A stretch of 64,000 nucleotides of DNA from Streptomyces sclerotialus (lineage in GTDB: Bacteria > Actinomycetota > Actinomycetes > Streptomycetales > Streptomycetaceae): NCBI GenBank assembly GCA_000719105.1, contig JODX01000005.1:1-64000 (forward strand), read 5' to 3'. This document shows, one piece after another, positions 31,201-39,420 of the stretch (the stretch's first letter is position 1; the number at the start of each line of letters is the position of its first letter). The notes below the pieces were generated by a model. It was not told where the DNA came from and searched no databases. It saw only the letters and a program-made list of their open reading frames with translations. The translations under genes were made by a program, and so were the position numbers.

Positions 31201-31552
31201 GCGGCCCGCTCCGCAGCGCCGGCCTGAGCGAGGTCGCGGCGGACGGGCGGGGGGTCACCGGACCGCCCCGGTGAGAGTCGCCCCCGTGTCCCGCTGGTCC
31301 CGGTGGGCCGGCCGGGGGTGCCTTCTGCGGCCGCTGGGCCTGCGATGGTGATGGCCGTGACCGCTGTGCCCCCGTCTGCGCGTCGCGGCCAGCCAGGGTC
31401 GCCGTTGACGGCTCCGCTGCGTCGGATCGTTCGTCCATAGGCCGTGCATCGCCCGTCGCCCCCCTCGCAGTCTCATTCCAACCCCGGCGCCGAACGGTGC
31501 GCGGCGCAGCCCCTGTCGGGGACGATACACCAGTCTCGTCACTCAGGGACAT
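28229..31552 (-). CDS. Membrane PAS-GGDEF-EAL protein: probable diguanylate cyclase with degenerate EAL
   Basis: This 1107-aa protein has a disordered N-terminus (about 1-130), about ten membrane segments (130-490), a PAS domain (about 510-620), GGDEF (about 640-800) and an EAL-like domain (about 820-1085). RLGGDEFAAL is intact and an RQGD inhibitory site lies exactly five residues before it. In the EAL part the signature is EAQ, the NVS asparagine is lost (VRMS), DDFG is LDGFG, and AEGVE is ADGVD; LKLDRS survives. I infer c-di-GMP synthesis but no hydrolysis. It may correspond to S. venezuelae CdgF by gene order. The start at ATG 31552 has a cramped ribosome site; ATG 31438 is an alternative. 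Confidence 0.85.
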   Translation of the reverse strand: MSLSDETGVSSPTGAAPRTVRRRGWNETARGATGDARPMDERSDAAEPSTATLAGRDAQTGAQRSRPSPSQAQRPQKAPPAGPPGPAGHGGDSHRGGPVTPRPSAATSLRPALRSGPLPGSLRSGGPVADDGSGAGLRAQVLLALVCGGYAVGAAVGWGSRELALFMGDFGLSAAAAAAAVSCFRYARRSRSRFRPAWLLFALSSTMAALGNAVWGWYEVVLDRPVPDPSYADVFFLCFAPPAIVGLLVLAKRPVTKNGWVCLALDAWLIGGSLMTLSWSLALAQTARYEDGDVAHAALSLAYPLLDIALVSMVLALHFRRSAVNRSAVNTAIAALALTVMCDAVFTSPLLHDSYRSGQLLDAGWFAGSLLLAYAPWVGQRQGQPDDDQHARGVDGGPPGRGHDTPPGPRHASPHGRHPVVPGAEPGRYPAGRPLSRSLAALTPYLAAAVCTLGILYTVLNGRSVDRVVLITACTVVLALVVRQGIMLLDNITLTQELAQKENHFRSLVQGSSDVIMIAAPSGILRYVSPAAAGVYGRPAEELVGTELSALIHPEDLGCVVHEVRRFLAAGSHDEPTTRIECRFRSGDGGWLNVESTVNRHQGGLLFNSRDVTERVRLQAQLQHSAEHDPLTDLPNRALFTKRVQQALTGRRASDRGAALRGTAVLFIDLDGFKAVNDTIGHQAGDELLVQAARRLQEAVRQGDTAARLGGDEFAALIVGDGSRDLAAREQHILELADRLRITLSQPYAIDGNDVRVAASIGVAFAEPGLDAGVLLRNADLAMYRAKAAGKGRVELYVPQMQQDVVRRTELAGRLRAALHDGEFTLLHQPVVALQNGRITSVEAQARWRSSQGVLFTPADFLRACEDGDRTAELDRWILEEAVAQAAERSASGLTVPVTVRMSARRLLDRSLPLGSVEALLTRHGLSSGALIVELSDTEPRTCLDELERRLNALRRLGVRIALDGFGAGHAAVTALWRLPVDVLKLDRSLVEGIVESPRLHKITSGLLRIANDLGMQSLADGVDLPEQVVALRAMGCSHGQGAAFSAPLDEYRLRRTLSSGHFPVPHGPVEPAFAGKAAGVYSGGMPVVYGSGTALRSHDETPVPPT

Positions 31553-31646
31553 AGCCCTTCTACGCTCCGTGACGGCCGACGGGCCGCGGACACCGCCCGC
31601 GTCCGGGGGACTGCGGAGGGTGCCCGACGTGGGGTGCGCGTGGTGC

Positions 31647-32588
31647 CTAACGGCCCGTCGTAAGGACCACGTTGCGCAACGGCTCCCGGTTCACGAACCG
31701 GTTCAGCTGGTCCACCAGGAGCCGCTTCGCGCGCGGCAGGAACGCCGACGTCGGACCGCCGACATGGGGGCTGATCAGCACTCCGGGCGCATGCCACAAG
31801 GGGTGTCCGGCCGGCAGCGGCTCGGGATCGGTGACGTCCAGGGCCGCCGTGAGGCGCCCGTTCTCGAGCTCCGCCAGGAGCGCCTTGGTGTCGACGACGG
31901 GGCCGCGGGCGACGTTGACGAGCAGCGCCCCGTCCTTCATCCGGCCAAGGAAATCGGCGTCGGCCAGGCCGCGCGTGGCCTCCGTCAGGGGCGTCGAGAG
32001 GACGACGACGTCCGCTTCGGGCAGCAGGGACGGCAGTTCGGTGAGTGGATGCACCGGTCCGCGCGCCGTGGTGCGTGCAGAGCGCGCGACACGTGCCACC
32101 CGCGCGACCTCGAAGGGTGTGAGCCGGTCCTCGATGGCGGCGCCTATCGACCCGTACCCCACGATGAGCACCGACTTGTCAGCCAGTGCCGGACGGAATC
32201 CGCTCTTCCACTCCTCCCGGTCCTGCCCGCGCACGAAGTCGGGGACGCCGCGCAGGGAAGCCAGGATGAGCGTCAGGGTGAGTTCGGCCGTGCTCGCCTC
32301 ATGCACCCCGCGCGCGTTGCACAGCTGTACGCCGGGGCGCAGCCGGCCGAGCCCCGGTTCCACATGGTCGACACCGGCGGAGAGCGTCTGCACGACCTGT
32401 ACGGAGGTCATGCCGGGCAGGGGGCGCTGCGACACCCCGGGGCCCTTCATGTAGGGCACGACGTAGAAGGCGCAGTGGGCCGGATCCGCGGGGAATTCCT
32501 GCTCACCGTTCCAGTAGCGATACTCGGGTCCTTCGGGCAGGTTCTCGAACTCGTCCGCACGGAACGGCAGCCACACATCACCAGTCAT
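31647..32588 (-). CDS. D-isomer-specific 2-hydroxyacid dehydrogenase
   Basis: This 313-aa NAD-dependent enzyme has LSAGVDHVEPGLGRLRPGVQ, the cofactor motif VLIVGYGSIGAAIEDRL (about 143-159), LLVNVARGPVVDTKALLAEL, and the catalytic His in ISPHVGG. Ser/Thr-rich variants of this group reduce 2-oxo acids such as hydroxypyruvate or phenylpyruvate; the substrate here is unknown. It starts at ATG 32588 and is divergent from the aldo/keto reductase (75 bp between starts), so both may answer to shared signals. Confidence 0.88.
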   Translation of the reverse strand: MTGDVWLPFRADEFENLPEGPEYRYWNGEQEFPADPAHCAFYVVPYMKGPGVSQRPLPGMTSVQVVQTLSAGVDHVEPGLGRLRPGVQLCNARGVHEASTAELTLTLILASLRGVPDFVRGQDREEWKSGFRPALADKSVLIVGYGSIGAAIEDRLTPFEVARVARVARSARTTARGPVHPLTELPSLLPEADVVVLSTPLTEATRGLADADFLGRMKDGALLVNVARGPVVDTKALLAELENGRLTAALDVTDPEPLPAGHPLWHAPGVLISPHVGGPTSAFLPRAKRLLVDQLNRFVNREPLRNVVLTTGR

Positions 32589-32663
32589 GCCCAGGAGGCT
32601 ATGCGAAGCCGCCCGGACCGCATTGGTTACTTTGGGGTGCCAGGAGAGGAAGGGTACGGCCAG

Positions 32664-33662
32664 GTGGAGCGCAGGACGATCGGCGCGGCGGCGCTCGATG
32701 TGGGGGCGGTCGGCCTTGGGTGCATGCCGATGAGCTGGGCGTACTCCGGTTCGGGCCGGCGTGGGGACGAGTCGGTGCGGGCGGTGCACCGGGCGCTCGA
32801 CCTCGGTGCCACCCTCCTGGACACCGCCGACATGTACGGGCCGTTCACCAACGAGCTGCTGGTGGGCCGGGTGCTGAAGGAACGCCGTGCGGAGGCGTTC
32901 GTGTCCACGAAGGTCGGCCTGCTGGTGGGCGAGCAGCACATCGTGGCCAACGGCCGCCCCGGTTATGTGAAGCGCGCCTGCGACGCCTCGCTGCGCCGCC
33001 TCCAGACCGATGTCATCGACCTCTACCAGTTGCACCGCGCGGACCCCGAGGTGCCGGTCGAGGAGACGTGGGGCGCCATGGCGGAGCTCGTCCGGGCGGG
33101 GAAGGTGCGGGCCCTGGGGCTGTGCGCGGTGGGGGCGCGCGCCGGGCGCCGCCCCGGCGTGGACATGCACGATATGACGCTTCGTCAGCTCGAGCGGGTG
33201 CAACAGGTCTTCCCGGTGAGCGCCGTGCAGGCCGAGCTGTCGGTGTGGTCCCCGGAAGCCCTGGACCGGCTCCTGCCCTGGTGCAGGGCGCGCGGCGTGG
33301 GCTTCCTGGCGGCGATGCCCCTCGGCAACGGCTTCCTCACCGGCACGCTCAGACCGGGCGCCGGTTTCGAACCGGACGACATGCGCGCCCGTCATCCCCG
33401 CTTCACCGCCGAGATGATGGCGGCGAACCAGCCGATCGTCGCCGGTCTGCGACGGGTGGCCCGCCGCCACGGCCCCTCCGTGACCCCCGCCCAGGTCGCC
33501 CTGGCCTGGGTCCTCGCCCAGGGCCCCCACGTGGTCCCCGTGCCGGGCACCAGGCACGGGCACCGGGTGGCGGAGAACACCGCCGCGCACGGGGTGCGGC
33601 TGACCGCGGAGGACCTGGCGGAGGTGGCGGAGCTGCCCGCGGCGCAGGGGTCGTGGGACTGA
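32664..33662 (+). CDS. Aldo/keto reductase
   Basis: This 332-aa protein has the catalytic tetrad in place: Asp and Tyr in LLDTADMYGPFTNE, Lys in VSTKVGLL, His in LYQLHRADPEV. It belongs to the AKR11/AKR13-like group of bacterial aldehyde reductases using NADPH. The N-terminus is VERRTIGAAALDVGAVGLGC from a GTG at 32664, with GGAAGGG 9 nt upstream. The frame remains open far upstream but overlaps the divergent gene. The substrate is not predictable. Confidence 0.9.
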   Translation: MERRTIGAAALDVGAVGLGCMPMSWAYSGSGRRGDESVRAVHRALDLGATLLDTADMYGPFTNELLVGRVLKERRAEAFVSTKVGLLVGEQHIVANGRPGYVKRACDASLRRLQTDVIDLYQLHRADPEVPVEETWGAMAELVRAGKVRALGLCAVGARAGRRPGVDMHDMTLRQLERVQQVFPVSAVQAELSVWSPEALDRLLPWCRARGVGFLAAMPLGNGFLTGTLRPGAGFEPDDMRARHPRFTAEMMAANQPIVAGLRRVARRHGPSVTPAQVALAWVLAQGPHVVPVPGTRHGHRVAENTAAHGVRLTAEDLAEVAELPAAQGSWD

Positions 33663-33738
33663 CGATCGGGGGACCTGCGGGGCATGCGAGGTGCAGGATC
33701 GGGAAAGGGCTTGTCGAAACGCCGAAGGGATCGTGATC

Positions 33739-34905
33739 GTGCAGCGTCGAGCAGTGACGGCCGTTCTGGCCGCGACCGTGCTTCTGGTGACGGCCGGTTG
33801 TTCCTCCGACGACGACGGCGAGGACGCGGGCGGCGGCACGAGCGCGTCGCCGAGCGGTACGGGGCGCGGGGCGTCGCCGTCCGGGCGGGAGACGGAGGAC
33901 GCGCCGCCCGCGAAGGGCTCGGTGAGAGTCGTGCGCACCGTCACCGAGGATCTGGACTCGCCCTGGGGGCTGGCTCCGCTTCCCGAGGGCGGCCTGCTGG
34001 TGTCGTCCCGGGACGAGGGCACGATCACCCTGGTCGACGAGAAGACCGGGAAGAAGACCGAACTGGGCGAGGTACCGGGCGTCTCCCCCGCCGGTGAGGG
34101 CGGCCTGCTGGGCATCGCCGTCTCCCCCGAGTACGCCTCGGACCACATGGTCTACGCGTACTTCACCTCGGAGTCGGACAACCGCGTCGTACGCATGCTG
34201 TACGACCCCGAGAAGCCGGCGGGCGAGCAGCTCGGCGCTCCCGACACGATCCTGCGCGGCATCCCCAAGGGCACGAACCACAACGGCGGCCGGCTGGCCT
34301 TCGGCCCCGACAAGATGCTGTACGCCACCACCGGCGAGCGCTACGAGGGGGAGCTGGCGCAGGACAAGAAGTCGCTCGGCGGCAAGATCCTGCGCATGAC
34401 CCCGGAGGGCGAACCGGCGCCGGGCAACCCGTTCGACGACTCGCTCGTGTACTCCTACGGCCACCGCAATGTCCAGGGTCTCGCCTGGGACGACGAACAG
34501 CGGCTGTTCGCCTCGGAGTTCGGCCAGGACACATGGGACGAGCTGAACCACATCGAGCCGGGCGGCAACTACGGCTGGCCGGACGTCGAGGGCAAGGAGG
34601 GCAAGGAGGGTTACGTCGACCCGGTGGCCCAGTGGCGCGTGGCGGACGCCTCCCCCAGCGGCATCGCCTTCGCCGAGGGGTCGGTGTGGATGGCGGGTCT
34701 GCGCGGCGAGCGGCTCTGGCGCATCCCCCTGAAGGGCACGGAGGCCGCCGCCGACCCCCAGGCCTTCCTCACCGGGAAGTACGGCCGTCTCCGCACGGTC
34801 GTTCCCGCGGGCGGGAACAAGCTCTGGCTGGTCACCAGTGAGACGGACGGCCGGGGGTCGGCGGAGAGCGGGGACGACAGGATCCTGGAGCTGGAGGTGA
34901 AGTAG
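33739..34905 (+). CDS. PQQ-dependent sugar dehydrogenase-type lipoprotein
   Basis: This 388-aa protein has a lipoprotein signal (AVTAVLAATVLLVTAGC) and an Asp/Gly/Ser-rich linker, then a six-bladed glucose/sorbosone dehydrogenase propeller: LDSPWGLAPLPEGGLLVSSRD, NHNGGRLAFGPDKMLYATTGE, YSYGHRNVQGLAWD and ELNHIEPGGNYGWPDVEG. Such proteins oxidise sugars at the cell surface when PQQ is present; many actinobacterial copies have unproven activity. The GTG at 33739 has AAGGGA 8 nt upstream, better than the GTG at 33733. Confidence 0.88.
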   Translation: MQRRAVTAVLAATVLLVTAGCSSDDDGEDAGGGTSASPSGTGRGASPSGRETEDAPPAKGSVRVVRTVTEDLDSPWGLAPLPEGGLLVSSRDEGTITLVDEKTGKKTELGEVPGVSPAGEGGLLGIAVSPEYASDHMVYAYFTSESDNRVVRMLYDPEKPAGEQLGAPDTILRGIPKGTNHNGGRLAFGPDKMLYATTGERYEGELAQDKKSLGGKILRMTPEGEPAPGNPFDDSLVYSYGHRNVQGLAWDDEQRLFASEFGQDTWDELNHIEPGGNYGWPDVEGKEGKEGYVDPVAQWRVADASPSGIAFAEGSVWMAGLRGERLWRIPLKGTEAAADPQAFLTGKYGRLRTVVPAGGNKLWLVTSETDGRGSAESGDDRILELEVK

Positions 34906-34930
34906 GGGGCGGGTGCGGGCCACCCGCCCC
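34906..34930. terminator. Terminator after the sugar dehydrogenase gene
   Basis: GGGGCGGGTG (34906-34915), loop CGGGC, CACCCGCCCC (34921-34930): a perfect 10-bp stem starting one base after the stop codon, between convergent genes. Confidence 0.75.
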
Positions 34931-34974
34931 GGCCACCCCTGGCCGCCGGCCGCCCCCGGCCGCTTCAGGTCGCC

Positions 34975-35202
34975 TCAGCCGGCGCCCTGTTCCGGGTCGC
35001 CGCCCCTGTCCGGCTCGCCGGGCTCCGTCTCCTCGTGAGCCCGGGCGGGCGGCCGTATGACCGCCTTGCCCGAGTCCAGGTCTATCGGGCCGCGACCGGG
35101 GTCGCTGTCACCGACGTCCTCGCGGGTCATCTCCAGCCGGTTGCGCTCATCACTGCTGTGTTTGCTGCCGGGTGCGAACAGTTCCTCGAAGGCGTTGAAC
35201 AC
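34975..35202 (-). CDS. DUF6191 small protein, 75 aa
   Basis: The protein begins VFNAFEELFAPGSKHSSDERNRLEM and includes DVGDSDPGRGPIDLDSGKAVI, the conserved DUF6191 core found in many streptomycetes. The tail is acidic and disordered. The GTG at 35202 fits the family N-terminus and has GGGGAGGT just upstream; another GTG lies two codons earlier (35208). It lies 73 bp downstream of the large LuxR gene on the same strand and may be cotranscribed. Function unknown. Confidence 0.75.
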   Translation of the reverse strand: MFNAFEELFAPGSKHSSDERNRLEMTREDVGDSDPGRGPIDLDSGKAVIRPPARAHEETEPGEPDRGGDPEQGAG

Positions 35203-35275
35203 GGGCACCTCCCCGGGCCGGCGGTCCGGCCCCCGCCCGCGCGCACCGCGGGCCGTGTGTGACGGGTCCCTCCCA

Positions 35276-38200
35276 TCATCCCGCCCCGGCGGGCCCGCCG
35301 GGGGCCTCCGGGAACAGCCGCAGCCGGTGCGCCACCGCCGCCGCCTCTCCCCGTCCCGAGACGCCCAGCTTGGCGAGGATGTGGGAGACGTGGACGCTGG
35401 CCGTCTTCGGGGAGATGAAGAGTTCCTCGGCTATCCGGCGGTTGGTGTGGCCCGCGGCGACCAGCCGGAGGACGTCGCGCTCCCGGCCGGTCAGGCCGAG
35501 GCTCTCGGCCGGGTCGGTGGCGGCGGGGGCGGACGGTTCCGACGGGCTCGCGAGGGTCAGCCGGGCCCGCCGGGCGAGCCCTCCCACCGCGTCGGCGAGC
35601 GGCCGGGCGCCGAGGTGGCCGGCGACGGCGGCGGCCGGTCCCAGCAGTTCCGCCGCACGGTCGCGCTCCTCCTCTCCGGCGCCGCTCACCAGCAGTGCCT
35701 CGGCGAGACGGTGACGGACCCGGGCAAGGTCGTAGGGGCGCTCCAGCGGCTCGAAGGCGGTGACCACCTCGGCCCACGCCGCCGGCGCCGGCTCACCCTC
35801 GGCGCGGAGCAGTTCGGCACGCACCCAGCCCTCGTACGCCCGCCACACGGGCGCGCCCGTGGGCAGCTTCTTGAGGACCGTGGCCACGCGCGCGAGGACC
35901 TCGGCCCGGCCCTGCTCGGCGGCCGGCAGCCCGCGGGCGTCGGCCTCCGCGGTGACGGCGGTGAGCAGCAGGGGCCAGGCGTAGCGCTGGGTGCCGGGCG
36001 GGAAACCGGTGTCGAGGGCGCGTTCCAGTGCGGCGCGCGCGTCGAGGACGCGGCCCTCGGCGGCGGCCACGCCGATGGTCAGGCCGGCCAGCGGTATGCC
36101 GTACTGCGGCACCAGGTCGTGGGTGCCGTAGTGGCCGCGGGCGTCGGCGAGGAGGCGGGCGGCCTCGCCGGTGTCGCCGCGGGCGAGCGCGAGTCCGGCG
36201 AGGTGGAGGCAGCCGCTGCCGCGTGGCTTGGAGCTCCGGGCGCGCGCCGCCGCCTTCGTCGCGGCCCCGGCGGCCTCGTCCCAGTGGCCGAGCGCGAGCA
36301 GCGACTCGGCGAGGTTGTTCCAGATCCAGGCCTCCGTCTCCAGCAGGCCCAGGCTCCGCGTGAGTTCCAGCCCTTCCCGCAGCACCTCGACGGCCTCCCG
36401 GGCGCGGCCCACGCCGTCCAGGCACGACGGCAGGTTCACATGGCTGCGGCCCACGACGGCGGTGAGGGACCGCTTGAGCGCCTCGTCCTTGACCGCGTAC
36501 ATCTCGGCGAGCCCTTCCTCGACGTCGCCGGCGTCGATCATGAGGCTGCCGAGCGTGAGGCGTGCGTTGAGCTCGATGTCCTCGGCGCCCACCATGCGCG
36601 CGTACTCGACGGCGCGCTGGGCGTCGAGCAGCGCCTCGGGGCCGGGTGCGTGCACCATGGACCAGCCCGCGATCATGGACAGCACGTCGGCGTGCACCTC
36701 GGACGGCGGCAGCCCGCGCACCAGTTCCTGCGCGGCGGCCAGCTCGGCCCAGCCGTCGCTCCGCCCGAGGCCCTGGATCAGGCGGGAGCGCTGCACCTGG
36801 AACCAGGCGGCGCGCAAGGGGTCCCTGCTGCCCGGACACGGTCGGGCGCCCGGGGAGGTGTCGTCCTCCTCCAGCAGCCGCAGCGCCCGCTTGGTGATCT
36901 TCAGGGCGCGTTCCCGTTCGCCGCACAGCCGCCCCGCGACGGCCGCCTCGGCCATGAGGTCGAGGAAGCTCAGGCGAGACGACAGCGGGGCGGCCTCGAC
37001 GTAGTCGGCGGGACGCAGCGCGGCGCGTACGGCGCCGGGGGCGTCCTCCCACAGTTCCATCGCCCGCTCCAGGAGCCGCAGTTGCTCGGCGTAGGCGTGG
37101 CGGCCGCGGGCCTGCGCGGAGGCCGCGAGCACGGCGGGCAGGGCCTTGGCGGCGTCGTGGGCGTGGTACCAGTAGCTGGCCAGCCGGGTGGCGCGTTCGT
37201 CGGCGGGGACGAGCGCCGGGTCGGCCTCCAGGGCCTCGGCACAGCGCCGGTTGAGCCGGGAGCGCTCGCCGGGCAGCAGGTCGTCGCCGACGGCCTCGCG
37301 CACCAGGGAATGACGGAAGCGGTAGCCACGGCCTTCGGGCGCGGCCCTGAGGATGTTGGCGCCGACGGCGGCCCGCAGCGCCTCGATGAGGTCGTCCTCG
37401 GGGAGCCCGGCCACCGCAGCGAGCAGCCCGTACTCGACGGTGGAGCCGCCCTCGGCGACGATCCGGGCGATCCGCTGGGCGTCCTCCGGGAGGGCCTCGA
37501 CGCGGACGAGGAGCAGGTCCCGGAGGGAGTCGGTGAGGCCGGTGCGGCAGCCGTCGCGGGCGGCGACGGCGAGTTCCTCGACGAAGAAGGCGTTGCCGTC
37601 GGACCGTTCGAAGATCTCGTCCACCTGGTCCCGGGCGGGTTCGGTGGCGAGGATGCCGGCGATCTGGCGGGCGACCTCGGCGCGGTTGAAGCGGCGCAGT
37701 TCGATCCGGCGCACCGTACGCAGGCGGTCGAGTTCGGCGAGCAGCGGCCGCAGTGGGTGGCGGCGGTGGATGTCGTCGGCGCGGTAGGTGGCGACGACGG
37801 TCAGGCGGCCGGTGCGCAGGGTGCGGAAGAGGTAGGCGAGCAGGTGGCGGGTGGAGGCGTCGGCCCAGTGCAGGTCCTCCAGGACGACGACGACCGTGCG
37901 GTCCGCGGCGACGCGCTCCAGGAGGAGGGCGGTGAGCTCGAACAGCCGGGCGGTGCCCTCCTCGTCGTGCCGCCCGCGGGGGGTCTCGCCCAGCTCCGGC
38001 AGGAGCCGGGCCAGTTCCTCCTCCTGCCCGGCGGCCGCCGCGGACACCTCGTCGGGCAGCTGGGCGCGCAGGGCCCGCAGGGCCGTGGAGAACGGTGCGA
38101 ACGGCAGCCCGTCGGCACCGATCTCGACGCAGCCGCCGACCGCGACGACCGCTCCCTCGCGGATCGCGGCGGTGGCGAACTCCTCGATCAGCCGGGTCTT

Positions 38201-38407
38201 GCCGACCCCGGCCTCGCCGCCGAGCAGCAGCGCCTGCGGCTCCCCGCCCGGGCCGGCCGCCCGGGCGAGCGCGTCGTGCAACACGTGCAGTTCGTCGGCG
38301 CGGCCGACGAACACCGGACTGACGGATCTGGTCTCCACACCGCCGAGCATCGCACGCGGCACCGACATCCCGGCACCGGACGGTGACGGGCGGACCGTAC
38401 CCCTCAT
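35276..38407 (-). CDS. LAL-type LuxR regulator (AAA ATPase, helical repeats, C-terminal HTH)
   Basis: This roughly 1043-aa regulator has an N-terminal ATPase with Walker A GGEAGVGKTRLI and Walker B-like VVVVLEDLHWAD. A long TPR-like helical middle (about 350-960) is followed by a LuxR HTH (LTGRERDVLRLVAAGHTNRRIAEELFISPKTASVHVSHILAKLG). The family integrates a ligand signal and activates pathway genes. I chose ATG 38407 because its first bases overlap the TGA of the upstream 58-aa gene (ATGA), implying translational coupling. ATG 38368 and 38350 are alternatives closer to the conserved domain. The target genes are unknown. Confidence 0.87.
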   Translation of the reverse strand: MRGTVRPSPSGAGMSVPRAMLGGVETRSVSPVFVGRADELHVLHDALARAAGPGGEPQALLLGGEAGVGKTRLIEEFATAAIREGAVVAVGGCVEIGADGLPFAPFSTALRALRAQLPDEVSAAAAGQEEELARLLPELGETPRGRHDEEGTARLFELTALLLERVAADRTVVVVLEDLHWADASTRHLLAYLFRTLRTGRLTVVATYRADDIHRRHPLRPLLAELDRLRTVRRIELRRFNRAEVARQIAGILATEPARDQVDEIFERSDGNAFFVEELAVAARDGCRTGLTDSLRDLLLVRVEALPEDAQRIARIVAEGGSTVEYGLLAAVAGLPEDDLIEALRAAVGANILRAAPEGRGYRFRHSLVREAVGDDLLPGERSRLNRRCAEALEADPALVPADERATRLASYWYHAHDAAKALPAVLAASAQARGRHAYAEQLRLLERAMELWEDAPGAVRAALRPADYVEAAPLSSRLSFLDLMAEAAVAGRLCGERERALKITKRALRLLEEDDTSPGARPCPGSRDPLRAAWFQVQRSRLIQGLGRSDGWAELAAAQELVRGLPPSEVHADVLSMIAGWSMVHAPGPEALLDAQRAVEYARMVGAEDIELNARLTLGSLMIDAGDVEEGLAEMYAVKDEALKRSLTAVVGRSHVNLPSCLDGVGRAREAVEVLREGLELTRSLGLLETEAWIWNNLAESLLALGHWDEAAGAATKAAARARSSKPRGSGCLHLAGLALARGDTGEAARLLADARGHYGTHDLVPQYGIPLAGLTIGVAAAEGRVLDARAALERALDTGFPPGTQRYAWPLLLTAVTAEADARGLPAAEQGRAEVLARVATVLKKLPTGAPVWRAYEGWVRAELLRAEGEPAPAAWAEVVTAFEPLERPYDLARVRHRLAEALLVSGAGEEERDRAAELLGPAAAVAGHLGARPLADAVGGLARRARLTLASPSEPSAPAATDPAESLGLTGRERDVLRLVAAGHTNRRIAEELFISPKTASVHVSHILAKLGVSGRGEAAAVAHRLRLFPEAPGGPAGAG

Positions 38408-38580
38408 GCCGCGCGCGCGAAGCGCCGCCGGCGAGGTGGGCGGGCGGGGTACCACCTCGGGACGCTCCGTGCCGTCGGCGTCTCGCGCGCGGCACGGCGC
38501 GCCTCCCGGGCGAGCCGGTGGCGCCGGGCCTCGCGGATCAGCTCGGCGGAACGGATGCGGTGCAGCTCGTAGTCGAACAT
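38404..38580 (-). CDS. Small conserved basic protein, 58 aa, coupled to the LAL regulator
   Basis: The protein reads MFDYELHRIRSAELIREARR and continues with Arg/Ala repeats, ending in RPPRRRRFARAA. I recall many streptomycete proteins with the same (Y/F)DYELHR(I/L)RSAELIR start and RRHRFARAA-like end, so it is a real family without known function. AGGGGGA precedes ATG 38580. Its stop codon overlaps the predicted start of the large LuxR regulator by one base step (ATGA). The high positive charge suggests nucleic-acid contact, unproven. Confidence 0.72.
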   Translation of the reverse strand: MFDYELHRIRSAELIREARRHRLAREARRAARETPTARSVPRWYPARPPRRRRFARAA

Positions 38581-38684
38581 GTCGTCCCCCTGGTGACGAT
38601 GGGCATCGCTCGGTGCGATGTCTCCACCCTCGTCCCCCAGGGGGTTCCGCCACATCGGGAGAGTTCCGCATCTCCCGCGCGCGT

Positions 38685-38731
38685 GGGGCCTTAGGCGGGC
38701 CGTACGACGCGCACGGCCCGCCTAAGGCCCC
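38685..38731. terminator. 19-bp perfect inverted repeat, strong terminator
   Basis: GGGGCCTTAGGCGGGCCGT (38685-38703) and its exact complement (38713-38731) surround a 9-nt loop. It lies 27 bp beyond the end of the membrane-protein gene at 38759 and before the 58-aa gene, so it separates two transcription units on the same strand. Confidence 0.85.
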
Positions 38732-38758
38732 CCGGATCACCCCGTCCGCCGTAAGGGA

Positions 38759-39385
38759 TCAGCCCGTCGGCATGGAGAGCAGGACGTCGGTGTACTTCAG
38801 CACGGCCAGCACCAGGCCCAGGACGCCGAGCGAGACACCCGCCCAGGAGACCGACTTGATCCACGGCGCCTGCACCCGGTCCGGGGCCCCGAACGCTGGC
38901 CGGACCAGCACGAACACGCCGACGATCAGCGCGACCAGCGCGAACACGCCGGCGACCAGGGCGTTCGCGTTCCAGGAGTCGCCGTAGACCTGCTGGATCT
39001 GCGTGGCGACGGTCGCGTCGGCCGCGGTCTCGAGCTGGCCGAACAGCGACTCACGTGCCTGCGCGATCGTGCCGAGCCAGCTGCCGGACAGGGAGATCAG
39101 GCCGAGCCCGGCGGAGACGACGGCCGCGGCGCCCTGTCCGACCCCGGCGGAGGCGTCCTTACGGGACCGCTCCCCCGCCTCGTCCTCGGCGTCCTGACCG
39201 TCGGCGGTCTCGTCGTCCGTCTCCTGGCCGACGGCAGCCGGCGTCTCCTCGCCCGGAGCCGCGGCGGACTTCTCCACGCCCGCCTCCCCGGTCGTCCCGG
39301 TGGCGTCCCGCGCCGCCTCGTCGTTCTTCGCCTCGGTGCCGGCGTCGGTGCCGGTGTCCTTGTCGTCCACTGTCTTGGTTCCCAT
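38759..39385 (-). CDS. Membrane protein with acidic disordered N-terminus, 208 aa
   Basis: Residues 1-85 are rich in Asp, Glu, Ala and Thr and look disordered. Three hydrophobic segments follow: GAAAVVSAGLGLISLSGSWLG (about 85-105), ALVAGVFALVALIVGVFVLV (about 145-164) and VSWAGVSLGVLGLVLAVL (about 183-200). Between the first two is a helical region with SLFGQLETAADATVATQIQQ. I recognise no family. It starts at ATG 39385, 35 bp after the GNAT gene, and probably belongs to the MMPL-GNAT operon. Confidence 0.75.
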   Translation of the reverse strand: MGTKTVDDKDTGTDAGTEAKNDEAARDATGTTGEAGVEKSAAAPGEETPAAVGQETDDETADGQDAEDEAGERSRKDASAGVGQGAAAVVSAGLGLISLSGSWLGTIAQARESLFGQLETAADATVATQIQQVYGDSWNANALVAGVFALVALIVGVFVLVRPAFGAPDRVQAPWIKSVSWAGVSLGVLGLVLAVLKYTDVLLSMPTG

Positions 39386-39420
39386 GCCTCGCACCGTACG
39401 GACGTCGTCTGAGAAGTCCC

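Noticed and set aside
32589..34148. Upstream extension of the hydroxyacid dehydrogenase frame
   Set aside because: It overlaps the divergent aldo/keto reductase and sugar dehydrogenase genes; homology begins at MTGDVWLPF.
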